A DNA stretch of 64,000 nucleotides from Priestia aryabhattai (GTDB lineage: Bacteria > Bacillota > Bacilli > Bacillales > Bacillaceae_H). Position 1 is the first letter of the stretch. Every line of letters starts with the position of its first letter. A program made the translations under genes and the position numbers. Shown piece by piece: positions 15,998-24,630 of this stretch. A model generated the notes under the pieces. It ran no database searches and was not told the origin of the DNA. It worked only from the letters and a program-made list of their open reading frames with translations. Location: positions 558,001 to 622,000 of the forward strand of contig NZ_JAMBOQ010000003.1 in assembly GCF_023715685.1 (NCBI RefSeq), given 5' to 3'.

Positions 15998-16876
15998 ATG
16001 CAATTAATAGAATGTCGAATGCTCGTTGTATTAGCTCAAGAATTAAATATGAGAAAAGCTGCAGAGAGATTATTTGTATCGCAACCAGCTTTATCACAGA
16101 GGCTGCAAACCATTGAAAAAGCATGGGATACACAAATCTTCATTCGTTCGCAAAAAGGACTGTCATTAACGCCTGCTGGAGAAAAGATTGTTCAATTTGC
16201 AAAAGAAGTGGTAGAAAAAGAAGATCGGGTTCGCGAGGACTTGCATCATTTAGATAATGAAGTATATGGTACACTCAAATTAGCGGTGGCTTCGATTATT
16301 GGACAGCACTGGCTGCCGGCGGTGTTAAAACGCTATATGGATCGTTACCCACATGCTAAAATCTCTCTTGTAACCGGCTGGAGCAGTGAAATGCTTCGCT
16401 ACCTGTACGAAGATGAGGTACATATTGGAATCATACGTGGAAACCCGGATTGGAAAGGTGTCAAAGAACATTTGTTTACAGATCCTCTTTACCTAGTTGA
16501 TTCAGAAATTGAAAGGGCAGCGGAAGTAGTAAATACTCATCGACCATTTATTCAATTTAAAAGTGACTCGACGTATTATCAAGAAATTTTAGAATGGTGG
16601 CATCGAGAGTTTCATACTACACCGAAGCGTACGATTGTAGTGGATCAGATTGAGACGTGTAAGCAAATGGCTTTAAATGGTCTTGGCTTCGCTATTTTAC
16701 CATCGATTGCTATTAAAGAAGCTGGAAACCATATTCACCGGACGCCGCTTCTAAAAGCAAATGGAGAGCCAATTACGCGAGACACTTCTTTAGTTGGATA
16801 TGAATCAGCTTTTAAACTGAAGCAAGTTCGAGCATTCGTTGATATTGTACGTGAATATGTAAGAGAAACGGTCTAA
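15998..16876 (+). CDS. ccpC: LysR-type regulator CcpC
   Basis: A 292-residue LysR-family regulator. The N-terminal winged helix-turn-helix is ELNMRKAAERLFVSQPALSQRLQ; the rest is the periplasmic-binding-like effector domain. Sequence and position between ykuL/darB and dapH match CcpC, the citrate-responsive repressor of citB and citZ (TCA branch) in B. subtilis. AAAGGAA precedes ATG 15998. It is a single-gene unit with its own terminator. Confidence 0.9.
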   Translation: MQLIECRMLVVLAQELNMRKAAERLFVSQPALSQRLQTIEKAWDTQIFIRSQKGLSLTPAGEKIVQFAKEVVEKEDRVREDLHHLDNEVYGTLKLAVASIIGQHWLPAVLKRYMDRYPHAKISLVTGWSSEMLRYLYEDEVHIGIIRGNPDWKGVKEHLFTDPLYLVDSEIERAAEVVNTHRPFIQFKSDSTYYQEILEWWHREFHTTPKRTIVVDQIETCKQMALNGLGFAILPSIAIKEAGNHIHRTPLLKANGEPITRDTSLVGYESAFKLKQVRAFVDIVREYVRETV

Positions 16877-16903
16877 AGCGAGCCCAGATGCTCGCTTTTT
16901 TTA
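16877..16903 (+). terminator. Terminator of ccpC
   Basis: Stem AGCGAGC/GCTCGCT with a 6-base loop and a run of T directly after the stop. Confidence 0.85.
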
Positions 16904-17005
16904 TTTGCAATCGTTATCTTTTTATTAAAACGATAATGATGCTTGTCATTGTGAAAGCATTTTGTTACATTAAATGAGACATTGCTTACTTAGGAGGAAT
17001 ACATA

Positions 17006-17725
17006 ATGAAAATGATGGATGCTAATGAGATTATCTCATTTATTCAAAACAGCACAAAATCAACACCGGTAAAAGTTTACGTAAAAGGTGAAGTAGAAGG
17101 AATTGACTTTGGTTCATCTTCTAAAACATTCGTAACGGGCAACACAGGTGTGGTATTCGGTGAATGGAAAGAAATCAAAGCTGCTATTGAAGCAAACGAA
17201 GGAAAAATTGAAGACTACGTAATTGAAAACGATCGCCGCAACTCTGCGATTCCTTTATTAGATATGAAAGGAATTAAAGCTCGTATTGAGCCAGGCGCTA
17301 TTATTCGCGATCAAGTTGAAATCGGCGACAACGCTGTTATTATGATGGGTGCATCTATTAACATCGGCTCTGTGATCGGTGAAGGAACAATGATCGACAT
17401 GAATGTAGTACTCGGTGGTCGTGCAACAGTAGGTAAAAACTGTCACATCGGCGCAGGTTCTGTATTAGCTGGTGTTATTGAGCCACCTTCTGCAAAACCA
17501 GTTGTAGTAGAAGATGATGTAGTAATCGGTGCTAATGCTGTTGTTCTTGAAGGTGTAACAGTAGGTAAAGGTGCCGTAGTTGCTGCAGGTGCAATTGTAG
17601 TAGAAGATGTAGCTCCTTACACAGTAGTAGCAGGTACGCCGGCTCGCGTTATTAAAGAAATTGACGAAAAAACAAAGTCTAAAACAGAAATCAAGCAAGA
17701 ATTGCGTCAATTAAACGAAGAATAA
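17006..17725 (+). CDS. dapH: Tetrahydrodipicolinate N-acetyltransferase
   Basis: A 239-residue left-handed beta-helix acyltransferase. After an N-terminal alpha/beta domain (~90 residues) come hexapeptide repeats ([70 protein letters not shown]). It acetylates tetrahydrodipicolinate with acetyl-CoA, the first step of the acetylase branch to meso-diaminopimelate and lysine. Sequence is nearly identical in pattern to B. subtilis DapH (YkuQ). GGAGG precedes ATG 17006. The B. subtilis flavodoxin genes ykuNOP are absent upstream. A strong hairpin separates it from dapL. Confidence 0.96.
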   Translation: MKMMDANEIISFIQNSTKSTPVKVYVKGEVEGIDFGSSSKTFVTGNTGVVFGEWKEIKAAIEANEGKIEDYVIENDRRNSAIPLLDMKGIKARIEPGAIIRDQVEIGDNAVIMMGASINIGSVIGEGTMIDMNVVLGGRATVGKNCHIGAGSVLAGVIEPPSAKPVVVEDDVVIGANAVVLEGVTVGKGAVVAAGAIVVEDVAPYTVVAGTPARVIKEIDEKTKSKTEIKQELRQLNEE

Positions 17726-17812
17726 GAAAGACGATCAGTTTGCGCTTTTTCTTTGCTGAATTAATAGGTTTTAGCGATTCAGATACTGAATCCTTAAACG
17801 TGTCATATGGAC

Positions 17813-17850
17813 AAGAAGAAAGCGTGGGCAACCACGCTTTCTTCTTTATT
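17813..17850 (+). terminator. Hairpin between dapH and dapL
   Basis: A perfect 15 bp stem (17813-17827 / 17832-17846) with a GCAA tetraloop, followed by TATTT. The T-run is short, so partial termination within the dapH-dapL unit is possible. Confidence 0.7.
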
Positions 17851-17869
17851 TCGTGAGGAGGACATACAC

Positions 17870-18997
17870 ATGGCTGAAAATGAATATGTGAAAATAAGAA
17901 GAGAGCTACATAAAATTCCTGAATTAGGGTTTCAAGAGGTAAAAACACAGCGTTTTTTGCTTGATTATATTAACACTCTTCCGCAAGAGCGCTTAGAAGT
18001 AAAGACGTGGAAAACAGGGCTCTTTGTTAAAGTACATGGTACAAACCCAACTAAAACAATAGGTTACCGAGCAGATATTGATGGTCTTCCTATCACGGAA
18101 GAAACAAATTATTCTTTTCAATCACAGCATGAAGGACTCATGCATGCCTGTGGACATGATATGCATATGGCCATTGGGCTAGGAGTACTGACTTACTTTG
18201 CTCAGCATGAAATCAAAGATAATTTACTGTTCATCTTTCAACCTGCAGAAGAAGGTCCAGGCGGAGCGCAGCCAATGCTCCAAAGCGACATCATGAAAGA
18301 ATGGCTTCCAGATTTCATCTTCGCCCTTCACGTAGCACCTGAATATCCGGTTGGGTCGATTGCGCTGAAGGAAGGGTTACTATTTGCTAACACGTCTGAG
18401 TTATTTATTGATTTAAAAGGAAAAGGCGGGCATGCTGCTTATCCGCATACAACAAATGATATGGTGGTTGCTGCATGTCAGCTCGTTTCACAGCTTCAAA
18501 CTATTGTTGCTCGCAACGTTGATCCGCTAGACAGCGCTGTAATTACAGTAGGAAAAATTCAAGGGGGGACGGTTCAAAATATTATTGCGGAGCGAGCTCG
18601 AATAGAAGGAACCATTCGTACGCTATCTCCTGAATCAATGACGCGTGTTAAAGAGCGAATTGAAGCGATTATTAAAGGAGTAGAAGTAGGGTATCAGTGT
18701 GAAACAGCCATTGATTATGGTTGTATGTATCATCAAGTATATAATCACCATGAAGTCACGCGAGAGTTTATGGAGTTTGCTAAAGTGCAAACGGACGTGG
18801 ATGTTATTGAGTGCAAAGAAGCAATGACAGGAGAAGATTTTGGCTATATGCTAAAAGATATTCCTGGATTTATGTTTTGGCTTGGCGTTCAGTCTGAATA
18901 TGGGCTTCATCATGCAAAGCTGCAGCCTCATGAAGGAGCAATAGATATCGCGATTTCACTTATTACAAAATATTTTGAACATAAAGGCAATCAATAA
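17870..18997 (+). CDS. dapL: N-acetyldiaminopimelate deacetylase
   Basis: A 375-residue M20 metallo-amidohydrolase corresponding to B. subtilis YkuR/DapL. Typical motifs are [12 protein letters not shown], the metal ligand regions [12 protein letters not shown] and [20 protein letters not shown], and the C-terminal [11 protein letters not shown] and LHHAKL. It removes the acetyl group from N-acetyl-L,L-diaminopimelate to give the precursor for lysine and peptidoglycan. ATG 17870 follows GAGGAGG; the in-frame ATG at 17807 lies in the upstream hairpin and adds residues not in the family. YkuS follows. Confidence 0.95.
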   Translation: MAENEYVKIRRELHKIPELGFQEVKTQRFLLDYINTLPQERLEVKTWKTGLFVKVHGTNPTKTIGYRADIDGLPITEETNYSFQSQHEGLMHACGHDMHMAIGLGVLTYFAQHEIKDNLLFIFQPAEEGPGGAQPMLQSDIMKEWLPDFIFALHVAPEYPVGSIALKEGLLFANTSELFIDLKGKGGHAAYPHTTNDMVVAACQLVSQLQTIVARNVDPLDSAVITVGKIQGGTVQNIIAERARIEGTIRTLSPESMTRVKERIEAIIKGVEVGYQCETAIDYGCMYHQVYNHHEVTREFMEFAKVQTDVDVIECKEAMTGEDFGYMLKDIPGFMFWLGVQSEYGLHHAKLQPHEGAIDIAISLITKYFEHKGNQ

Positions 18998-19053
18998 ATC
19001 GTATAATCATTTTTCCTTATGGCTAAATTAATAGCATGAGGAGGTGGGCAACG

Positions 19054-19299
19054 ATGGCACGAATTGGTGTAGAATACGGTTTAACAGATGTACAGGCTGC
19101 ACTTCAGCAGCTCGGACATGAAGTGGTACAATTACGCAACGAAAGTGATGCACAAGGGTGCGATTGCTGTGTTGTAACAGGACAGGATTCAAACGTAATG
19201 GGGATTTCTGATGCAGTAACGCAAGGCTCAGTTATTACAGCTAGCGGATTAACGGCAGAAGAAATTTGTCAGCAAGTAGGCAACAAGGTACAAGGATAA
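19054..19299 (+). CDS. ykuS: UPF0180 protein YkuS
   Basis: An 81-residue soluble protein of the UPF0180 family: [17 protein letters not shown], the cysteine pair in [17 protein letters not shown], and a C-terminal [11 protein letters not shown] helix. Function is unknown. GAGGAGGTGG at 19038-19047 fits ATG 19054; the in-frame ATG at 19036 overlaps this site. It follows dapL by 56 bases and may be read through from it. The gene is convergent with ykuT. Confidence 0.88.
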   Translation: MARIGVEYGLTDVQAALQQLGHEVVQLRNESDAQGCDCCVVTGQDSNVMGISDAVTQGSVITASGLTAEEICQQVGNKVQG

Positions 19300-19304
19300 A
19301 AGAA

Positions 19305-19336
19305 AGCCGAAGGGATAAATCCTTCGGCTATTTTTT
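19305..19336. terminator. Bidirectional terminator, ykuS / ykuT
   Basis: Stem AGCCGAAGG/CCTTCGGCT with a 7-base loop, T-run to the right and A-rich sequence on the left. Confidence 0.85.
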
Positions 19337-20198
19337 ATGCATGCTGAGGCTGCTTGGCATCTTCAGCATGCTTTTTATCAATATTTACTTGATGAGGGAA
19401 TGGAATATCAATACCGTTTGCGTCAAACGCCTCTTTAAACTCTTTGCGAAGCTGACGTTCAACACCCCACTGTTCACCGTTTTTAGCTTTGCCAACTACA
19501 CGAAGCACAACATCGGATGCGCCAAGACCTTGAACTCCTATCACGCTTGGTCCTTCTACAATGTTTTCGTTTGTCGCAGCAACGCGCTCGCATACTTTTT
19601 CTAGTACGGAAATAGCTTTGTCAATATCATCATCATACGAAATGCCAATATCAATCAACGCGCGCATATTGCCTCGGGAATGATTGCTTAAGCTTGTAAT
19701 TTCACGGTTAGGCACATAGTGAAGAGTTCCATCAAATCCGCGAATTTGAGTAGTACGAAGACCTACTGATTCGACAATTCCTGAAAAACTTCCGGTTGTG
19801 ACATAGTCGTCTACATCAAGCTGTTTTTCAAGAAGCAAAAAGAAACCTGTTACAACGTCACTAACAAGTCCTTGAGCACCGAACCCGATTGCTAGACCCA
19901 CAACTCCGGCACCAGCTAATAGAGCTGTAGCATGGATATTTACTGCTTCAAGAAGCATGACGACAAAAATAAAAATAAGTACATATGAAAACACATTAAC
20001 GGTTAAACTTTTGAGTGTGAGCATACGTCCGCGCGTAGCATTTTCGCGCTCACTCATTTTTTCAAAGGAACGTTCAATAACTTTTTTACCAATTGCTCGT
20101 ACAAGTAAAAATACAATAGTAATGGCAATAAGTTTTAACACAATAACTCCAGCATTGGTAAGAAGTTGTTCCCAGTTTATGTCTTGCATCTTAAACAT
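19335..20198 (-). CDS. ykuT: Small-conductance mechanosensitive channel YkuT (MscS family)
   Basis: A 287-residue membrane protein. Three hydrophobic segments occupy the N-terminal third (around residues 15-35, 65-85 and 90-125); the last is the pore-lining helix LLAGAGVVGLAIGFGAQGLVSDVVTG, followed by the beta domain typical of MscS (VDDYVTTGSFSGIVESVGLRTTQIR). Such channels release solutes on hypo-osmotic shock. The C-terminal tail is acidic and His/Lys-rich. It is transcribed away from ykuU. Confidence 0.93.
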   Translation of the reverse strand: MFKMQDINWEQLLTNAGVIVLKLIAITIVFLLVRAIGKKVIERSFEKMSERENATRGRMLTLKSLTVNVFSYVLIFIFVVMLLEAVNIHATALLAGAGVVGLAIGFGAQGLVSDVVTGFFLLLEKQLDVDDYVTTGSFSGIVESVGLRTTQIRGFDGTLHYVPNREITSLSNHSRGNMRALIDIGISYDDDIDKAISVLEKVCERVAATNENIVEGPSVIGVQGLGASDVVLRVVGKAKNGEQWGVERQLRKEFKEAFDANGIDIPFPHQVNIDKKHAEDAKQPQHA

Positions 20199-20553
20199 TA
20201 TTTGTTCATCCTTCCTATGTTCTGTTTCAATATTGTAAGTGGGAATTTATTCTGTGGAAAAGATTTTGTAAGAGTATGAGCACATTTGTTTATTCCCGAT
20301 ATTAGACATGCTAAACTGAGAAGGTAAATAAATGCAACCCTTTTATAGCATTTATTTGCTAAAGTCAGGGTTTAATTTGCCCTAAAGGCGGGCATAACAA
20401 CTATGTTACCATTATAAGGTGTTGTTTAAATTAATTCTTAATTAATATTGACTAAAAAAACAATATCTATTATAATGAAAACCGTTATAACAGTACATAA
20501 GTGAGAATGTTTTATACATTTTCTCATTTAATAATTATTTGGAGGGATCATGT
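20199..20553. other. Divergent intergenic region ykuT / ykuU
   Basis: This 355-base region holds the ykuU promoter described separately. Further left is a weak dyad AGGG(N)CCCT around 20366-20384. No open frame with a ribosome-binding site was found. Confidence 0.5.
20448..20476 (+). promoter_or_regulatory. Vegetative promoter of ykuU
   Basis: TTGACT (20448-20453), a 17-base spacer and TATAAT (20471-20476), about 78 bases before the ykuU start. A TTATAA repeat at 20470-20475 and 20485-20490 straddles the -10 and start site. Confidence 0.75.
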
Positions 20554-21102
20554 ATGCCAGAACGTATGGTAGGTAAACAAGCTCCACGCTTTGAAATGGA
20601 AGCTGTATTATCAAACAAAGAATTCGGTAAAGTTAGCTTAGAAGAAAATATTAAAAATGACAAATGGACAGTATTATTCTTCTATCCAATGGACTTTACA
20701 TTTGTATGTCCAACAGAAATCACTGCACTTTCTGATCGTTTTGATGAGTTTGAAGATCTTGACGCAGAAGTAATCGGTGTTTCTACAGACACAATCCATA
20801 CACACTTAGCTTGGATCAACACTGATCGTAAAGATAATGGTTTAGGTGATCTTAAATATCCATTAGCAGCTGATACAAATCACGTTGTTTCTCGTGAGTA
20901 CGGCGTTTTAATTGAAGAAGAAGGTGTAGCACTTCGCGGTTTATTCATCATCAGCCCAGAAGGCGAATTACAATATTCAGTTGTAAACCACAACAATATT
21001 GGCCGTGACGTTGATGAAACTTTACGTGTTCTTCAAGCGTTACAAACTGGCGGACTTTGCCCAGCTAACTGGAAACCAGGTCAAGCTACTTTAAACGCGT
21101 AA
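20554..21102 (+). CDS. ykuU: 2-Cys peroxiredoxin YkuU
   Basis: A 182-residue AhpC/TSA-family peroxiredoxin. The peroxidatic cysteine is Cys52 in DFTFVCPTE and the resolving cysteine is Cys169 in GGLCPANW; the conserved Thr of PTE and the GVSTDTIHTHLAW segment are present. It reduces hydrogen peroxide and organic peroxides in the cytosol using thiol reductants. GGAGGG fits ATG 20554. YkuV, a thioredoxin-like protein, is encoded just downstream and could be its electron donor. Confidence 0.95.
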   Translation: MPERMVGKQAPRFEMEAVLSNKEFGKVSLEENIKNDKWTVLFFYPMDFTFVCPTEITALSDRFDEFEDLDAEVIGVSTDTIHTHLAWINTDRKDNGLGDLKYPLAADTNHVVSREYGVLIEEEGVALRGLFIISPEGELQYSVVNHNNIGRDVDETLRVLQALQTGGLCPANWKPGQATLNA

Positions 21103-21114
21103 GCACAACGTTTA

Positions 21115-21147
21115 AAAGGTCTAACGTCCACGTTAGGCCTTTTTTTC
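21115..21147 (+). terminator. Terminator of ykuU
   Basis: Stem AGGTCTAACG/CGTTAGGCCT with a TCCA loop and seven T. Confidence 0.85.
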
Positions 21148-21204
21148 ATCGGATAATAGAGAACATATAGTCAATAATAGTAAAAATAAGGGAGGCTTTT
21201 ATTC

Positions 21205-21651
21205 ATGAAATTACGTCAGCCAATGCCTGAGTTAACGGGCGCTACAGAATGGTTAAACGGAGAGGTAACAAAAGAGCAGCTAATCGGCGAAAAGCCAACG
21301 CTTATTCATTTTTGGTCAGTAAGCTGTCATTTATGTAAAGAAGCAATGCCTCAAGTAAATGAATTTCGCGACCAATACAAAGATCAATTAAACGTAGTAG
21401 CAGTTCATATGCCACGCTCTGAAGATGATTTAGACTTAACAAAAATTAAAGAAGTAGCAGCAGAACATGACATTACGCAGCCAATCTTTGTAGACAGTGA
21501 ACATAAATTAACGGATGCATTTGAAAATCAATATGTACCGGCATATTACGTATTTGATAAAACAGGTCAGCTACGCCACTTCCAAGCTGGCGGAAGCGGT
21601 ATGAAAATGCTTGAAAAGCGCGTGAATCGTGTATTAGGCGAGAACGAATAA
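21205..21651 (+). CDS. ykuV: Thioredoxin-like thiol-disulfide oxidoreductase YkuV
   Basis: A 148-residue thioredoxin-fold protein of the TlpA/ResA type, without signal peptide and therefore cytosolic. The redox motif is C41-H-L-C44 (FWSVSCHLCKEAMP); the cis-Pro lies in QYVPAYYVFD. B. subtilis YkuV has thiol-disulfide oxidoreductase activity. GGGAGG precedes the ATG. The location directly after ykuU suggests joint use, although a terminator separates them. Confidence 0.92.
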   Translation: MKLRQPMPELTGATEWLNGEVTKEQLIGEKPTLIHFWSVSCHLCKEAMPQVNEFRDQYKDQLNVVAVHMPRSEDDLDLTKIKEVAAEHDITQPIFVDSEHKLTDAFENQYVPAYYVFDKTGQLRHFQAGGSGMKMLEKRVNRVLGENE

Positions 21652-21678
21652 ATACAGGCAGTTGTAACAGGTGAAAAG

Positions 21679-21722
21679 CATTCGATGCTTAGTAGAACTT
21701 GCATCGAATGTTTTTCTTTTTT
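21679..21722 (+). terminator. Terminator of ykuV
   Basis: Stem CATTCGATGC/GCATCGAATG with a 12-base loop and a long T-rich tail. Confidence 0.85.
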
Positions 21723-21838
21723 GTGTGTAGGAAGTAACTGATAAAGGAAATATAAAAATGTGGATTTTTTCTTGTGAGTTTACACCATACTAACACTAAC
21801 AACATGATACGAAACTTACTATTGGAGGTAATTTACAT

Positions 21839-22735
21839 ATGAAATTAGGTATGATTGGCTTAGGGAAAATGGGAGCAAATTTAGTATTAAATTTACTAGA
21901 TCATAACCATTCTGTGGTAGCATTCGATGTTAATAACGAAGCAGTACAGAAAGTATCAGAAAAGGGAGCAGAAGGCGCTTCTTCCATTAAAGAATTAGTG
22001 AGCAAATTAGAAAAACCACGCATTGCTTGGGTAATGGTTCCGGCTGGAGAGCTTACAGAAAAAGTAATTTCCGAGCTCCAAGAACTACTTGAAGAAGGAG
22101 ATATGATTATCGAAGGTGGTAATTCCAAGTATAAAGATTCTGTACGACGTGCTGCAGCTTCTGCTGAAAAAGGAATTCACTACTTTGATGTTGGAACAAG
22201 CGGCGGAATGGAAGGTGCTCGAAACGGCGCTTGTATGATGATTGGCGGAGATAAAGAAGCATTTGCTACAATCGAACCTATTTTCCGCGACATCAACGTA
22301 GAAAACGGCTATCTCTATTCAGGTGCAGCAGGAAGTGGTCACTTCTTGAAAATGGTTCATAACGGAATTGAGTACGGCATGATGCAAGCAATTGCTGAAG
22401 GTTTTGATGTGTTAGAGAAAAGTGAATTTGACTATGACTATGAAGCCGTAGCCCGCGTATGGAATAATGGCTCTGTTATTCGCTCATGGTTAATCGAATT
22501 AATGGAACGTGCATTTTCAAAAGATGCAAAACTTGACAGTATTCGAGGAGTCATGCATTCTTCTGGTGAAGGAAAATGGACGGTTGAATCAGCTTTAGAT
22601 TTACAAGTGCCAACGCCAGTTATTGCTCTATCGTTAATGATGCGCTATCGCTCACTTGAAGATGATACGTTTACAGGTAAAGTAGTTGCCGCTCTTCGCA
22701 ATGAGTTCGGCGGACATGCAGTGGAAAAACAATAA
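21839..22735 (+). CDS. gnd: 6-phosphogluconate dehydrogenase, short NAD-type
   Basis: A 298-residue decarboxylating 6-phosphogluconate dehydrogenase of the short type (like B. subtilis YqeC). The N-terminal Rossmann motif GLGKMGANL is followed by an acidic residue after the second strand (VVAFDVNNEA), which favours NAD over NADP. The substrate motifs DVGTSGGMEGARNG and KMVHNGIEYGMMQ are intact. It converts 6-phosphogluconate to ribulose 5-phosphate. It is flanked by terminators and thus a single-gene unit; the gene is not at this point in B. subtilis. Confidence 0.9.
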   Translation: MKLGMIGLGKMGANLVLNLLDHNHSVVAFDVNNEAVQKVSEKGAEGASSIKELVSKLEKPRIAWVMVPAGELTEKVISELQELLEEGDMIIEGGNSKYKDSVRRAAASAEKGIHYFDVGTSGGMEGARNGACMMIGGDKEAFATIEPIFRDINVENGYLYSGAAGSGHFLKMVHNGIEYGMMQAIAEGFDVLEKSEFDYDYEAVARVWNNGSVIRSWLIELMERAFSKDAKLDSIRGVMHSSGEGKWTVESALDLQVPTPVIALSLMMRYRSLEDDTFTGKVVAALRNEFGGHAVEKQ

Positions 22736-22766
22736 AAAAGATCAGCGATGAGCTGATCTTTTTTTA
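22734..22766 (+). terminator. Terminator of gnd
   Basis: Stem AAAGATCAGC/GCTGATCTTT plus seven T immediately after the stop. Confidence 0.85.
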
Positions 22767-22878
22767 TGACTATTTACCTTTTTTTGATAAAAATTATAAA
22801 AATTATGGTAATTTATTTCGGGAACCGATATATTTAAATATGTGTGGCACATTCTAGCTAAGGGAAAGGACGGGGTAT

Positions 22879-24615
22879 ATGGGAACGTTTAAAAAACTAA
22901 AAGATTTTTATTTGCCGTACCGAATGTACTTTTTTTATTCTGCTATTTGTTTGTTGTTTGTAACCTCAATCACTGTGATTTACCCTATTGTGTTGCAATA
23001 TACGATTGATCATATTGTGTTAGGAAAACAATATCAGCTAGTCGATAATGTAGCATTTATTTTTATTGGACTGATGATTGTCAAAGGAATCTTTACATAT
23101 ATTCAGCAATATTACGGCGACTTATTTGGAATTAAGTCCGTGTATACTCTTCGCAATAAACTTTACCGCAAACTTCAGTATTTACCGTTTTCATACTATG
23201 ACAATGCTAAAACAGGGGACTTGATGTCCAGGTTGACAGCTGATGTAGAAGGATTCCGTTTTTTTCTATCTTTTGGCTTCTCAGAATTAATTCGCTTCAT
23301 TATTTTACTTACTGCCAGCTTTTCCGTTATGTTCTATTACTCTATTTCACTCACTCTTGTCACAATCTGCTTGCTGCCTTTTTTAGGGGTAGCCGTTTAT
23401 CGTTTTGATAAACGCGTTCATCCAGCGTTTCGCTTAATTCGCCAATCGTTTGGGGAACTTAATACAAATGTTCAAGAAAGTATAAGCGGCATACAGACGG
23501 TCAAATCATTATCAAGAGAAAAATTTCAAACCTCTAAATTTAACGACTCCAATGGAGTTTATAAAAATCGAAACATTGAAACAGCGAATGTGTGGGCGAC
23601 TTATTTCCCCTTAATGGAGTTTATAGGAAACTTATCTATTGTTGGTCTCCTTGCGTACGGAGGAGCGCTTGTTATGAACGGCAGCGTACGCCCGGGAGAG
23701 CTTGTTGCTTTCTTTAGCTTAACCTCTTATTTGATGTGGCCTATTATGAATCTAGGGTTTGTTATCAATATGTTTTCACAGTCTAAAGCTTCAGGTGAAA
23801 GGCTGCTAGAAATTTTAGAAGAAAAAGAAAAAGTCCATGAGCATTCCGGAAGTTTCTCTATTAATGGAACAGTCGAGTTTCAACATGTTAGCTTAGCCTA
23901 TCCAAACGAAGAAAAAAAATCGCTTGAGAACATATCATTTTCTGCTTCTAAAGGGAAAGTAGTAGGTTTAATTGGAGCAACTGGAGCCGGCAAAACAAGC
24001 TTAACACAGCTGCTCACGAGGTTTTACGAACCGACTTCAGGACAGATCTTAGTTAACCATCGTCCGATTAAAGAGTATCCACTCTCTGTTCTTCGGAAAG
24101 AAATTGGTTTCGTACTTCAAGAAACATTTTTATTCTCAAGCAGTATAGGGACCAATATCTCCTATGGCGTTCCAGGTATTTCTAGAGAAGACATTGTTGA
24201 TGCTGCAAAACGGGCACAGGCGCATGACTTTATTATGGAACTTCCAGATAGATATGATACGATGCTGGGAGAGAGAGGACTGGGGTTATCAGGTGGACAA
24301 AAGCAGCGCATTGCTATTGCACGAGCGCTTATCTTAAACCCTAGCATCTTAGTATTAGATGATGCCACGAGTGCTGTTGATATGAAAACAGAAAGAGAAA
24401 TTCAATTGGCTTTAAAAGAAGTGATGAAAAATCGTACTACGTTTATTATCGCACACCGCCTTTCTTCTTTGCGACATGCCGATGAAATCTTGGTCTTACA
24501 CGAAGGTCGAATAAAAGAGAGAGGAAGCCATGAAACACTCATTCAAAAGCAAGGGATTTATAAAAACATTTATGACATTCAATATGAAAGCAATACGTCG
24601 GTGATGAACGTATAA
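22879..24615 (+). CDS. yknU: ABC exporter half-transporter YknU (degenerate Walker B)
   Basis: A 578-residue ABC half-exporter: six membrane helices in residues ~1-320, then a nucleotide-binding domain with Walker A GATGAGKTS, Q-loop VLQETF, signature LSGGQ and Walker B LVLDDATSAVD. The catalytic Glu after Walker B is Asp here. It pairs with YknV, encoded 15 bases downstream. Length and pairing match B. subtilis YknU/YknV, multidrug-type exporters of unknown substrate. Confidence 0.9.
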   Translation: MGTFKKLKDFYLPYRMYFFYSAICLLFVTSITVIYPIVLQYTIDHIVLGKQYQLVDNVAFIFIGLMIVKGIFTYIQQYYGDLFGIKSVYTLRNKLYRKLQYLPFSYYDNAKTGDLMSRLTADVEGFRFFLSFGFSELIRFIILLTASFSVMFYYSISLTLVTICLLPFLGVAVYRFDKRVHPAFRLIRQSFGELNTNVQESISGIQTVKSLSREKFQTSKFNDSNGVYKNRNIETANVWATYFPLMEFIGNLSIVGLLAYGGALVMNGSVRPGELVAFFSLTSYLMWPIMNLGFVINMFSQSKASGERLLEILEEKEKVHEHSGSFSINGTVEFQHVSLAYPNEEKKSLENISFSASKGKVVGLIGATGAGKTSLTQLLTRFYEPTSGQILVNHRPIKEYPLSVLRKEIGFVLQETFLFSSSIGTNISYGVPGISREDIVDAAKRAQAHDFIMELPDRYDTMLGERGLGLSGGQKQRIAIARALILNPSILVLDDATSAVDMKTEREIQLALKEVMKNRTTFIIAHRLSSLRHADEILVLHEGRIKERGSHETLIQKQGIYKNIYDIQYESNTSVMNV

Positions 24616-24630
24616 CAAGGGAGGAATAGA

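Noticed and set aside
16935..16975. Fur-box-like GATAATGAT...TCATTG upstream of dapH
   Set aside because: Only a 5 bp dyad with wrong spacing; at most a relic of the ykuNOP control region found here in B. subtilis.
17465..17710. 81-codon antisense frame in dapH
   Set aside because: Its Tyr/Cys/Asn-rich translation is the mirror of the dapH hexapeptide repeats; no ribosome-binding site.
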